A stretch of DNA of 10,887 bases, from contig DASTOW010000166.1 of the NCBI GenBank assembly GCA_035762425.1, positions 1 through 10,887 of the forward strand. Reading direction: 5' to 3'. The notes under the pieces were generated by a model. That model had not been told where the DNA came from. It searched no databases and was given only the letters and a program-made list of their open reading frames with translations. This DNA is from AWTP1-13 sp035762425 (GTDB lineage: Bacteria > Pseudomonadota > Alphaproteobacteria > Rhizobiales > Hyphomicrobiaceae). Below, piece by piece: positions 1-7,628 of the stretch; positions within the stretch are counted from its first letter, which is position 1, and every line of letters starts with the position of its first letter. Both the position numbers and the translations under genes were made by a program.

Positions 1-828
1 CCGACGGTCTGGACGAATGCCCTGGTCGGCGTGGTGCTTGCCGGTGGTGACAGTTGGACGCTTGCGACCCTGCTGATCGCCGTGGGACTGTCCTTGCTCT
101 ATGTGTCCGGCATGTACCTAAACGACGCCTTCGATCGCCACATCGATGCGAAGGAGCGACCCAGGCGGCCCATTCCGGCCGGGCTCGTCGCCGCCGATAC
201 GGTCTTCTTCGTCGGCTTCGGCCTCATGCTGGCGGGCCTGGCATTCACGCTCTGGGCGGCAACGGTTGCCACAGCGATAGTGTGGCCGGCGATGCTTGCC
301 GCACTGGCACTGGCCGGCGCCATCCTGTTCTACGACTGGCACCACAAGGCCAATGCACTCAGTCCGTTCTTCATGGGCCTGTGCCGCGTTCTGGCGTACA
401 TCACCGCTGGTTATGCTGCGGTGCAGACTCCATCGTCGAGTGTAATGGTCGTGGCGCTTGCAAGCCTGTCCTATCTTATTGGCCTGACCTACATTGCCAA
501 ACTCGAGGCGCTCGATCGTGTTGAGGCGGTCTGGCCACTGTTGTTTCTTGCCGCTCCTGTTTTCTATGGCTTCGCGCACCTGCGATATGGTGGTGTTATC
601 ACCATGTTGCTCCTCGCTGCGCTCGTCTGTTGGATCTTGGTTGCCCTCTATCTGTTGAAACGGCGTGCTAAGGGCGACGTCCCACGCGCGGTCGTCAGTC
701 TGATTGCCGGCATTGCGCTGGTGGACGCTTTGTTCCTTGCCACTGCCGGTGCTATCGCGGCCTGCATGGGCGCTGTCGTTTGTTTCGCGTTGACGCTTGC
801 GCTTCAGCGCTGGGTGAGCGGAACCTGA
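1..828 (+). CDS. UbiA-family prenyltransferase, 5'-truncated by window edge
   Basis: This is an integral membrane prenyltransferase of the UbiA superfamily, whose members transfer a polyprenyl chain from a diphosphate to an aromatic or other acceptor. The frame is open from base 1, where it reads PTVWTNALVGVVLAGG. That is typical of the first UbiA helix just after the missing N-terminus, so the GTG at 31 is probably not the true start. The first Mg-diphosphate motif NDxxDxxxD is present as NDAFDRHID (residues 41-49 of the visible part), followed by ERPRRPIPAG. The second conserved block is YDWHHKANALSPFFMGLCR, followed by further hydrophobic helices to the TGA at 826-828. The RPxRPIPxG and MGLCR pattern recalls, from memory, EboC-like UbiA proteins rather than canonical 4-hydroxybenzoate octaprenyltransferase. 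No ebo partner gene lies downstream, and the upstream side is not visible. The family call is secure; the substrate is unknown. Confidence 0.85.
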   Translation, partial: PTVWTNALVGVVLAGGDSWTLATLLIAVGLSLLYVSGMYLNDAFDRHIDAKERPRRPIPAGLVAADTVFFVGFGLMLAGLAFTLWAATVATAIVWPAMLAALALAGAILFYDWHHKANALSPFFMGLCRVLAYITAGYAAVQTPSSSVMVVALASLSYLIGLTYIAKLEALDRVEAVWPLLFLAAPVFYGFAHLRYGGVITMLLLAALVCWILVALYLLKRRAKGDVPRAVVSLIAGIALVDALFLATAGAIAACMGAVVCFALTLALQRWVSGT

Positions 829-943
829 AAATCGCCTCAAAGGTTGCATAAATTATTTTCGCTCGAGGATGCCGGTACGGGGCCCTTCGCAGCGCACACT
901 GCGCGAGTCACCCTCGGCAATCTTCGCATGCACGACTGCAGGC

Positions 944-961
944 TCTCGCCAACAAGCGAGA
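944..961 (+). other. Small inverted repeat in the leader of the sugar dehydrogenase gene
   Basis: TCTCGC (944-949) and GCGAGA (956-961) are perfect complements separated by six bases. They could form a small hairpin 40 bases upstream of the ATG at 1001. The 172-bp gap between the UbiA-like gene and this gene presumably holds its promoter, but I see no convincing -35/-10 pair. The stem is short enough to be chance. Confidence 0.25.
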
Positions 962-1000
962 AGGTTTCCATGCCCAGATCGAGCACGGGAGGAACAGCAA

Positions 1001-2281
1001 ATGCGCTTCAGGTACTTTGGCTTTGCGGCGGTTGCGCTCATGGCGATGACCGCTCCAGCGCTGGCTCAAGTCAAAATCAAACTGCAGGAGGTTGCCGGTG
1101 GCCTAACCCATCCTCTCGCGATGGTGTCGATCCCCGACGGGTCCGGTCGCATGGCCGTGATCGAGCAGCATGGCCAGGTGCGCATAATCGACAACAGGGG
1201 GCGACTGCTACCCGAGCCGTTCATCGACGTCGGCCCCAAAATGATAACTCAGCACGCCTTCTTCGATGAGCGGGGATTGCTCGGTATCGCCTTCCATCCG
1301 AACTACCGCGATAACGGCAAGTTCTACCTGGCATATTCCACTCCACTGCGCAGCGCCGAGCTCGAGCGGCGCTTGTGGTGGTCGCACACCAATGTGGTGT
1401 CCGAATTCCAAGTCTCTAAGACGGATCCGAACAAGGCCGATGCGACCCTCGAGCGCGTCATCTCGCAAATCGACTGGCCGCAGTTCAATCACGACGGTCA
1501 CTGGATCGCGTTCGGTCCCGACGGCATGCTCTATATCTCCACCGGTGACGGCGGCTACGCCAACGACTGGGGCATCGGTCACAACGTCACGACGGGCAAT
1601 GGCCAAGACAAGCGATCGCTGCACGGCAAGATACTGCGCCTCGACGTTAACAAGCCTGATCTCATTCCCGCCGATAACCCCTTTGTCGGCCAGAACGATG
1701 CGCTTCCCCAGATCTGGGCAATCGGCCTGCGCAACCCATGGCGATGCTCTTTCGATACGGGCGGCGACAAGGCGCTGTTCTGCGCCGACGTGCAGCAGAA
1801 CTCCTTTGAGGAGGTCAACGTCATTACGCGGGGTGGCAATTATGGTTGGCGGCGAATGGAGGGCGACAAGTGCTTCGACTTCGTGAAACCCGACAATCAT
1901 CCGCCAAGCTGTGATCAGAACGGGCTTACCGCGCCCATTATCGTCTACAACAACTGCACAGCCGTGAAGACGGATTGCAAGGGTATCTCGGTGACGGGAG
2001 GCTATGTCTATCGCGGCCCGCACCAGGCTTGGCAGGGCAAGTACATCTTTGGCGACTGGTCCAAATCGTTTGCAGCCATGGATGGTCAAATCTTCATCGG
2101 TAGCAAAGCCGCCGACGGCAAGTGGACCATGGAGGTTGCCTCGGTCGACGGCATGCAGACGCTGCCCTACATGCTGGCGTTTGCCCAGGACGACAAGGGC
2201 GAAGTCTATGCTCTGACCAGCATCTCAACCGGACCGGTGGGCGGGCACGACAAGATCTACAAGATCGTGCCGGCCAATTGA
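1001..2281 (+). CDS. Secreted PQQ-dependent sugar dehydrogenase (GSDH-family beta-propeller)
   Basis: This 426-residue protein belongs to the glucose/sorbosone dehydrogenase family (soluble GDH, aldose sugar dehydrogenase, HHIP-like). Characterised members oxidise sugars in the periplasm using PQQ and Ca. The ATG at 1001 is chosen because a GGGAGGA ribosome site lies 7 bases upstream and a signal peptide begins there (MRFRYFGF, hydrophobic core, cleavage near ALA-Q at 22-23). The frame stays open upstream to 869, but that part is not signal-like. Family blocks in order: LTHPLAMVSIPDGSGRMAVIEQ (35-56), ERGLLGIAFHPNY (90-102), HDGHWIAFGPDG with the presumed catalytic His164 (164-175), STGDGG (180-185), HGKILRLDVN (208-217), IWAIGLRNPWR (238-248), GGNYGWRRMEG (278-288) and SVTGGYVYRGPH (330-341). 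Six cysteines (249, 261, 291, 304, 319, 326) could form disulfides. The active-site loop differs from the common HxGGR form. A cytochrome c gene follows, a plausible electron acceptor. The actual sugar and PQQ dependence are inferred. Confidence 0.87.
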   Translation: MRFRYFGFAAVALMAMTAPALAQVKIKLQEVAGGLTHPLAMVSIPDGSGRMAVIEQHGQVRIIDNRGRLLPEPFIDVGPKMITQHAFFDERGLLGIAFHPNYRDNGKFYLAYSTPLRSAELERRLWWSHTNVVSEFQVSKTDPNKADATLERVISQIDWPQFNHDGHWIAFGPDGMLYISTGDGGYANDWGIGHNVTTGNGQDKRSLHGKILRLDVNKPDLIPADNPFVGQNDALPQIWAIGLRNPWRCSFDTGGDKALFCADVQQNSFEEVNVITRGGNYGWRRMEGDKCFDFVKPDNHPPSCDQNGLTAPIIVYNNCTAVKTDCKGISVTGGYVYRGPHQAWQGKYIFGDWSKSFAAMDGQIFIGSKAADGKWTMEVASVDGMQTLPYMLAFAQDDKGEVYALTSISTGPVGGHDKIYKIVPAN

Positions 2282-2313
2282 TGAAGCAGGGCTTGTAGGA
2301 TCACGCGCGACGT

Positions 2314-2340
2314 GGGCAGCGGCCATCGCGGCCGCTGCTT
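2314..2340 (+). other. Strong stem-loop between sugar dehydrogenase and cytochrome c genes
   Basis: GCAGCGGCC (2316-2324) and GGCCGCTGC (2330-2338) form a perfect 9-bp GC-rich stem with a 5-base loop. Two G-T wobble pairs could extend it outward. Only three T's follow (2339-2341), so it is a poor intrinsic terminator by itself. It may act as a partial terminator or as a 3'-end protector of the upstream message, setting different levels of the two proteins. Confidence 0.55.
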
Positions 2341-2374
2341 TGCCACAGCAGCAGGGCTTCAAAACCGGGTGGCT

Positions 2375-2752
2375 ATGCAGGCTCGAACGCTCCGTTTCGC
2401 GATGTTCGTTGCTGCGATGGTAGTTTTGACCACCAGTGCGGCGGCCCAAACCAAGGACGAGGCCGAGCCACCGCGCGATCCCGCTCCTGAGCTGCCGCTT
2501 GCGCTCCTGAAAAATAACGATGTGATCGCCAGAGGCGAGAAGCTTTGGCAGGACCAATGCACGCATTGTCATGGGGCCAAGGCATACCCTGGCAAGGCAC
2601 CAAAGCTGCAGCCGCGCCTGTACAAGCCGGAGTTTGTCTGGGACCGGACGCACAACGGGTTCCGCGGCATGCCGCCATGGAAGGACGTGTACAAGCCGGA
2701 GGAGATTGTGGCCCTGGTCGCCTACGTGCTGAGCGACGACTTCTTTCCGTGA
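2375..2752 (+). CDS. Small periplasmic monohaem c-type cytochrome
   Basis: This 125-residue class I cytochrome c carries electrons in the periplasm. The haem-binding motif CTHCH lies at residues 62-66 (Cys62, Cys65, His66). The likely distal axial ligand is Met99 in GFRGMPPW. A final helix, EEIVALVAYVLS (109-120), is typical of the cytochrome c fold. The ATG at 2375 is preferred because a signal peptide starts immediately (MQARTLRFAMFVAAMVV, AxA-type cleavage near SAAAQ at 21-25). The frame is open from a GTG at 2312, but that extension covers the intergenic stem-loop and puts 21 charged or polar residues before the signal. The ribosome site is weak (GGGTGG). The gene starts 93 bases after the sugar dehydrogenase stop on the same strand, so it probably receives that enzyme's electrons and passes them to a terminal oxidase. 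That link is inferred from position. Confidence 0.87.
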   Translation: MQARTLRFAMFVAAMVVLTTSAAAQTKDEAEPPRDPAPELPLALLKNNDVIARGEKLWQDQCTHCHGAKAYPGKAPKLQPRLYKPEFVWDRTHNGFRGMPPWKDVYKPEEIVALVAYVLSDDFFP

Positions 2753-2824
2753 CTTGGGTAGCGCCCGGACCCGTCGGTCAACATTCACCAATCAGGGCAG
2801 GCATCCAAAGGCAACCTCTCGCGC

Positions 2825-3595
2825 CTATTCCCCCGGCGGCGAGACGTACCATGACATGATTTGATCGACCGGACGGTCGAGGTTCATGCCGGACAGCTCG
2901 AACCCTACTTTCCAATCGTTGAGATGGCGGTTTACCCACAACCGGCCGGCCTCCCGGTCGCGGCGCTGCAAAGCATCCAGAATGTTCTGATGCGCTTCGA
3001 TGATGCGTGGAATTCCGCGTGGGTGCTTGGAGATGATGAACGCGGTTACCGGCCTCACCAGCATGCCTGATGGTTCCTTGGCTAGCAGCAGCACGCGATT
3101 GTGGGCCGCCCTGCCGATCAGCTTGTGAAATTCAGCATCCAGCTTGCCGACCGCGTTGGCATCGTCCTGCACCCGGCGCATCTCTTCGATGTTGGCGGCG
3201 AGCGCTGCGAAATCCTCTTGCGTCGCGTTGTCCATGGCCTGGTCGACGCATGCGGGCTCCAGAGCTCGCGACGTGTGCCAAAGCTCGCGGAACGTAACCT
3301 GCTGCAGAATGAGTGCGCGACTCATGCGCGTCGCGAGCTGATGATAGTGCGGCACCGCCACGAACAGGCGCCGGCTGGCCTCGCGCACGATCAGACCTGA
3401 ATTCTCAAGCAGCCGGATGCCCTCGCGAACCGTCGACCGGTTGACGCCGAACTGCCGTACCAGCTCCGATTCCGTGCCGATCGGATCGCCCGGACGCATG
3501 CGCCCGCTCAGGATCTTGCGCTCGATTGCCTCCGCCACCAACTCGTAGGCGGGGCGGGTCTTGATACGCTCGAACGGTAAGGTGGCTTCTGTCAT
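2825..3595 (-). CDS. GntR-family transcriptional regulator, FadR/FCD subfamily
   Basis: This 256-residue DNA-binding regulator has an N-terminal winged helix (about residues 11-80). Its visible landmarks are AEAIERKILSGRMRPGD, ESELVRQFGVNRSTVREGIRLLENSGLI and a wing strand. The C-terminal all-helical FCD domain shows the usual metal and effector ligands: Asp153 and His157 in LDAEFHKLIGRAAHN, His202 in IIEAHQNILDAL, and His224 in VNRHL. FCD regulators typically bind carboxylates (organic acids, sugar acids, amino-acid-like ligands) and release DNA. The ATG at 3595 is chosen because MTEATLPFERI leads straight into the wHTH; a longer frame runs upstream into the solute-binding gene and looks non-coding. 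The ribosome site is weak. It is the last gene of the transporter operon, 70 bases after the solute-binding gene, which suggests it controls that operon. A FadR-type palindrome lies in front of the first operon gene. Confidence 0.9.
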   Translation of the reverse strand: MTEATLPFERIKTRPAYELVAEAIERKILSGRMRPGDPIGTESELVRQFGVNRSTVREGIRLLENSGLIVREASRRLFVAVPHYHQLATRMSRALILQQVTFRELWHTSRALEPACVDQAMDNATQEDFAALAANIEEMRRVQDDANAVGKLDAEFHKLIGRAAHNRVLLLAKEPSGMLVRPVTAFIISKHPRGIPRIIEAHQNILDALQRRDREAGRLWVNRHLNDWKVGFELSGMNLDRPVDQIMSWYVSPPGE

Positions 3596-3617
3596 CGGTC
3601 CAATCTGAGTGTATGGG

Positions 3618-3647
3618 CTCGGCCGCCGGACCTCGCCGACGGCCGAG
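3618..3647 (-). other. Stem-loop between solute-binding protein and regulator genes
   Basis: CTCGGCCG (3618-3625) and CGGCCGAG (3640-3647) are perfect 8-bp complements around a 14-base loop, in the 70-bp gap between the two genes. In the direction of transcription (minus strand) no T-run follows, so it is not a classic intrinsic terminator. Such hairpins after solute-binding genes often protect the abundant upstream message and lower expression of the next gene. That would suit a structural gene followed by a regulator. Confidence 0.45.
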
Positions 3648-3665
3648 TGCAAATGCCATGCCGAT

Positions 3666-4892
3666 CTACTGGCTCGCGCCCTCGTTTGAGAGGATGTCGC
3701 CGAACACCTTCCAGCTTTCACCCTCGAACCGCGAGAGTTGGACAGCCTGGATCGGGTAGAAATCCGTGGCGCTGGTATTGACCTTGATGCCGGTCAGCAG
3801 CATCGGATTGTCGAAAGCCTTGAGGCTTGCCGCCTGCTTCATGACGTTGTCGCGCGTCAGGTTGTCTCCACTCTGCTTCAGCACTTGGGCCATGGTGGCG
3901 GCCGCCGCATAGCCGTAGGCATGGAACGAGCTGCTCTTGTCACCTTGCGGCATGTATTTGTCCATGAACTTGTTCCACTCGATCATGTCGGGTGCTGTCT
4001 TCCACTGCGGATCGGTGGCGTCTTTCAGGTACTGGGCCGTAAGAATGCCTTGCGACGCATCGAGGCCGGCCGGCTTCATTACCGACCCTACCGAAATGGA
4101 GACGTTGTTGAGGTAGTGCACCGGCTTCCAGCCGATCTCGGCCGCCTTCTTGATGGCCTGGGCGGCGAATTTCGGCGTGGTGATGTTGAAGAAAACGTTG
4201 GCGCCTGAATTCTTCAGCTGGATCATTTGGCTGTCGACGGTCGGATCGGCCACCTCGTAGGTGGCGACCTGCACGATCTTGTCGGCATCCTTGCCCAGGC
4301 CCGCCTTGAAGCCGTTGAAGTAGTCCTTGCCGTAGTCGTCGTTCTGCATCAGCACGCCGATCTTGGCGTCCTTGACGGTGGCCAGGATGTGCTTGGCATA
4401 GATCCCGCCCTCGGTGGCATAGTCCGGCTGCCAGCCCATGGTCCAGGGAAACTCCTTCGGATTGCCCCACTTGGAGGCGCCCGTCGCCACGAACAGTTGC
4501 GGTATCTTCTTCTGGTTCATGTATTTATGGATGGCGGAATTGCTGGGTGTGCCGAGCGTCTGGAAGACCAGCAGAACCTTGTCGTCCTCCACCAGTTTGC
4601 GCACCATTTCGACGGCCTTCGGAGGCGTGTAGCCATCATCGTAGGTGATGAACGTGACCTTGCGGCCGTTGATGCCACCGTTGTCGTTGATCATCTTGAA
4701 ATAGGCCTCAATCGTCCTGCCGATCTGGCCGTAGGCGGAGGCATTGCCCGAATAGGGGTTGGTATTGCCGATCTTGATCTCAGTGTCGGACGCGCCCTCG
4801 TCATAGGCTTTTTGCGCAGTTGCAGGCCAAGCCACCGCGAGCGCCAGGCCAACGGTGCTTGCCAGCAGAATTCGACGCGATGCTTGCATCAT
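3666..4892 (-). CDS. ABC transporter periplasmic solute-binding protein (LivK-type, Periplasmic_binding_6 family)
   Basis: This 408-residue receptor delivers solute to the LivHM-type permease. A signal peptide is clear (MMQASRRILLASTVGLALAV, cleavage near ATA-Q at 26-27), with no lipobox cysteine, so it should be a free periplasmic protein. The mature part starts DTEIKIGNTNPYSGNASAYG, the standard opening of type I periplasmic-binding folds. Further landmarks are INDNGGINGRKV (73-84), TLGTPSNSAI (112-121) and QLFVATGASKW (132-142). An AAGGAGG ribosome site sits 8 bases before the ATG at 4890-4892. The next codon is also ATG, so the start could be three bases downstream. The gene follows the LivM-type permease by 48 bases. 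The family includes binders of branched-chain amino acids, amides, urea and aromatic or dicarboxylic acids. The sequence does not let me pick the ligand, so I give no liv symbol. Confidence 0.9.
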   Translation of the reverse strand: MMQASRRILLASTVGLALAVAWPATAQKAYDEGASDTEIKIGNTNPYSGNASAYGQIGRTIEAYFKMINDNGGINGRKVTFITYDDGYTPPKAVEMVRKLVEDDKVLLVFQTLGTPSNSAIHKYMNQKKIPQLFVATGASKWGNPKEFPWTMGWQPDYATEGGIYAKHILATVKDAKIGVLMQNDDYGKDYFNGFKAGLGKDADKIVQVATYEVADPTVDSQMIQLKNSGANVFFNITTPKFAAQAIKKAAEIGWKPVHYLNNVSISVGSVMKPAGLDASQGILTAQYLKDATDPQWKTAPDMIEWNKFMDKYMPQGDKSSSFHAYGYAAAATMAQVLKQSGDNLTRDNVMKQAASLKAFDNPMLLTGIKVNTSATDFYPIQAVQLSRFEGESWKVFGDILSNEGASQ

Positions 4893-4940
4893 CTGAGTTT
4901 CCTCCTTGGTTTAGCCTTCTGCAAAATCGGCCATGCTTGG

Positions 4941-5990
4941 TCAGGGACGTTTAAGTCGCCTGCGCAGGGTGCTGAGGCCGCCGGCCACGCCGGTCGGCAT
5001 CGTGTAGATCAGTATGATCAGCGCGATCCCGTAGATGGTCCACGGCTGCAGCTCCAAAGGCAGATGCACGGTTGCCGAAATCTTCTTGGTCAGCGCGTCG
5101 GCATACTTTTCGATGGCCTGCACGAATACGCCGCCGATCACGGCGCCCGGGAGCGATGCGATGCCTCCGACCACCGCGCCGACAAGGATCGCAATCGACA
5201 GCTCGAAGCGGAAGCTGTCCGGCGAGACGAACTCGAAGATGATTGCGTGCAAGGCTCCTGCGACCCCGGTGTAGAGCGCGCTGATGCCGAACGTCACGGC
5301 CTTATAGTGTGAGGAATTGACACCCATGGTATCTGCCGCCAGCGGCTGATCGCGGATGGCGCGCAGCGCCCTGCCGATGCGGCTGTCGAGCAGGTTGCGT
5401 GCGGCCCAGAACATCACGATCGCCACGGCCAGCACCACCAGGAACATCCATTGGTCGCTGCTGAGCGGCAGTGCGAAGGGCGGATCGGCCTTGAAGATGT
5501 TGATGCCCTGCACGCCCTTGGTGAAGGGCTCGAAATGTCGATACTTGAGGATCTGCGGTACGGCGACGGCGAGCGCGAAGGTGGCGAGCGCCAGATAGTG
5601 GCCCTCAAGGCGCAGGGCGGGAAGGCCGAACAGGTAGCCGGCCACGAAACAGGCCAGTGCCGCCATCGGCAGTGTGGCCCAGAACGGCCAGTTTGCCTGA
5701 TCAATCAGGATAGCGGCCGTATAGGCGCCCACCGCAAAGAACGCGCCATGGCCGAGCGAGATCTGACCATTGAAGCCAGTCAACAGGTTGAGCCCCAGCA
5801 CTGCGATCGCATAGACGATCATCAGGCTGAGCTGCAGAAAGGCGAAGTTGCTGATCAGTCCGGTCTTGCCGCCGACGAAGGGCAGCAGGGCAAGGCCGGC
5901 AAGGCCAATCCAGATCCACCAGGGGCGCCACGCGACGCCGCCTGGCGCGGCAACCGGCGCTTGGCTAGTAGGATTGGTCGTGGTCGCCAT
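4941..5990 (-). CDS. livM: ABC transporter permease, LivM type
   Basis: This 349-residue inner-membrane permease is one half of the translocation pore of a branched-chain-amino-acid-type (HAAT) importer. After a polar N-terminus of about 22 residues come multiple membrane segments. Family landmarks are GFNGQISLGHGAFFAVGAYT (72-91), LPALRLEGHYLALATFA (123-139), and the cytoplasmic EAA-type coupling loop IGRALRAIRDQPLAADTMGVN (205-225), which contacts the ATPases. VGAVVGGIASLPGAVIGG follows further on. The length fits the family. The ATG at 5988-5990 lies 3 bases after the LivH-type stop with only a weak ribosome site, so translation is probably coupled. The symbol refers to the family; the transported solute need not be leucine. 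Confidence 0.9.
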   Translation of the reverse strand: MATTTNPTSQAPVAAPGGVAWRPWWIWIGLAGLALLPFVGGKTGLISNFAFLQLSLMIVYAIAVLGLNLLTGFNGQISLGHGAFFAVGAYTAAILIDQANWPFWATLPMAALACFVAGYLFGLPALRLEGHYLALATFALAVAVPQILKYRHFEPFTKGVQGINIFKADPPFALPLSSDQWMFLVVLAVAIVMFWAARNLLDSRIGRALRAIRDQPLAADTMGVNSSHYKAVTFGISALYTGVAGALHAIIFEFVSPDSFRFELSIAILVGAVVGGIASLPGAVIGGVFVQAIEKYADALTKKISATVHLPLELQPWTIYGIALIILIYTMPTGVAGGLSTLRRRLKRP

Positions 5991-5993
5991 GGC

Positions 5994-6899
5994 TCAAACC
6001 CGTTTGATGCTGACCTGGCCGAACAGGCCGTCGGGCTTCAGGGTCAACACAATGATGACGATGACGAGTGCCACGGACAGCTTCTCGCCATTGCCGATCA
6101 CGTAGATCCCCGACGTCTTCTCCAGCAGGTTGCCGAAATAGGCGATCAGGTTCTCGAGCACGCCGACGATGAAGCCGCCGGCGACGGCGCCTCCGGGACT
6201 GGAGATCCCGCCTACCAGCGCGCCGGCAAAGCCATAGAGCAGGATGCTGGCCATCATGTTCGGCTCCAGATACACGACCGGCGCCACCATGGTTCCTGCG
6301 ACCGCGCCGACCACGGCCGCCAGCCCCCAGCCGAGCGCCAGCATCCAGTCGACCCGCACACCGACCAGGCGCGCGGAGCCTGGATTCTGCGCGGCCGCTC
6401 GCATCGCCAGGCCGAGAGGTGTGAAACGGAAGAAGGCGTACAGCCCGAACAGCAGCAGCAGCGTGACCAGGATCATGCCGACCTGATGCGAGCCCAGATA
6501 TCCCGAGCCGGCGAAAGCCACCTTGGGAAACGGCGAGGGAAATTCCTTGATCGTGAAGCTCCAGATTCCACCGGCCAACGAATGGAAGATGGTGAGTAGA
6601 CCGATGAACACCACCACCACGGACAGCACCGGAGCGTTGTGCAGCGGCTGAAGGATCATGCGCTGGATGGCAACGCCGGCCAGGAACGAGCCGAGAGCGA
6701 CGAGCGGCAAAGCGATCCAGAAATTCAGACCCCATTGCATCACCTGCCAGCACAGATAGGCGCTGAACATGGCCATCTCGCCCTGTGCGAAGTTGATGTG
6801 ATCGGTCGATACGAAGATCATCACCAGCGCCAGCGCCAGGCTGGCGTAGATGGCGCCGTTGGCAAGGCCCGAGGCAATCTGCTGGGTGAGCTGCTCCAT
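5994..6899 (-). CDS. livH: ABC transporter permease, LivH type
   Basis: This 301-residue inner-membrane permease partners the LivM-type protein. It opens with the hallmark sequence GLANGAIYASLALALVMIF (11-29), followed by STDHINFAQGEMAMFSAYL (31-49). The EAA coupling loop is LGLAMRAAAQNPGSARLVGV (162-181), and the conserved LVGGISSPGGAVAGGFIVG lies at 228-246. The C-terminus ends in the family's LKPDGLFGQ (287-295). The ATG at 6897-6899 follows the LivF stop by 14 bases, and an AGGGAG ribosome site lies about 10 bases upstream inside the end of LivF. Nothing is missing compared with the family. Confidence 0.92.
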   Translation of the reverse strand: MEQLTQQIASGLANGAIYASLALALVMIFVSTDHINFAQGEMAMFSAYLCWQVMQWGLNFWIALPLVALGSFLAGVAIQRMILQPLHNAPVLSVVVVFIGLLTIFHSLAGGIWSFTIKEFPSPFPKVAFAGSGYLGSHQVGMILVTLLLLFGLYAFFRFTPLGLAMRAAAQNPGSARLVGVRVDWMLALGWGLAAVVGAVAGTMVAPVVYLEPNMMASILLYGFAGALVGGISSPGGAVAGGFIVGVLENLIAYFGNLLEKTSGIYVIGNGEKLSVALVIVIIVLTLKPDGLFGQVSIKRV

Positions 6900-6913
6900 G
6901 CCGTCGGCGCTCC

Positions 6914-7627
6914 CTAGTAGCCGAGATAGGATTTGCGGATTGCCGCGTCGCTCTTCACCACCGCGGCTTCTCCCGACAGCACCACACGACCCGTCTCCAG
7001 TACGTAGGCGTGGTCGGCCAGATCGAGCGCGAGCGCGGCATTCTGTTCGACCAACAGCATGCTGACGCGCGCCTCACTGTTGATGCGGCGCATGATGCGG
7101 AAAATCTCCTGCACGATCAGCGGCGCAAGCCCGAAGGACGGTTCGTCGAGCAGCATGAGGCGCGGGCCCAGCATCAGCGCACGACTGATCGCCAGCATCT
7201 GCTGTTCGCCGCCCGACAGCGTACCGGCCTGCTGCGTGAGGCGCTCTTTGAGGATGGGAAAGTACTCAAGCACCATGTCGCGGTCGCGCTCAACGGCGGC
7301 CTTGTCCCTGCGGGCGTGCGTGGCAACGCGCAGGTTCTCGTCAACCGTCAGGCGAGCGAACGTGCCACGGCCCTCCGGCACATGGCCGACGCCGAGACGC
7401 ACGATGTCCTCGGTGGCCTTGCCGCCGATCGGCTGTCCATCGAGCCGGATGCTGCCGCCCGTGCGAACCATCCCGCAGATCGCGCGCAGGGTCGTTGACT
7501 TGCCGGCGCCGTTGGCGCCCAGCAGCGTGATGACGCCGCCTTGGTCGAGCGCCAGGTTGACGTCGAACAATGCCTGCGTGGACCCATAGTATGCCTTGAG
7601 CCCGCTTACCTCGAGCAGCTTGGCCAC
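6914..7627 (-). CDS. livF: ABC transporter ATP-binding protein, LivF type
   Basis: This 237-residue cytoplasmic ATPase powers the importer with LivG. Visible motifs are Walker A GANGAGKST (37-45), VPEGRGTF with Glu85 at the usual Q-loop glutamine position, a canonical signature LSGGEQQ (137-143), Walker B LMLLDE (157-162), and VEQNA (193-197) with Gln195 in place of the switch histidine. Both the Glu and the Gln substitutions are normal for LivF proteins, including E. coli LivF. The start is GTG at 7625-7627, one base after the LivG stop. A GGAGGG ribosome site in the end of LivG lies 5-6 bases upstream, so the two ATPases are tightly coupled. The N-terminus MAKLLEVSGLKAYYG fits the family with no ATG alternative. 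Confidence 0.93.
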   Translation of the reverse strand: MAKLLEVSGLKAYYGSTQALFDVNLALDQGGVITLLGANGAGKSTTLRAICGMVRTGGSIRLDGQPIGGKATEDIVRLGVGHVPEGRGTFARLTVDENLRVATHARRDKAAVERDRDMVLEYFPILKERLTQQAGTLSGGEQQMLAISRALMLGPRLMLLDEPSFGLAPLIVQEIFRIMRRINSEARVSMLLVEQNAALALDLADHAYVLETGRVVLSGEAAVVKSDAAIRKSYLGY

Positions 7628-7628
7628 G

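Noticed and set aside
869..1000. N-terminal extension of the sugar dehydrogenase from an upstream in-frame ATG at 869
   Set aside because: The extension would bury the signal peptide 44 residues inside the protein. The ATG at 1001 has a strong ribosome site and starts the signal peptide.
2753..2824. Bidirectional terminator between the cytochrome c and regulator genes
   Set aside because: Only a 4-base GGGT/ACCC complement is present and there is no T-run on either strand.
4227..5312. Long plus-strand frame of 361 codons opposite the solute-binding and LivM genes
   Set aside because: It spans two well-supported genes on the other strand and their gap, and its translation has no recognisable domain, so it is an antisense shadow.
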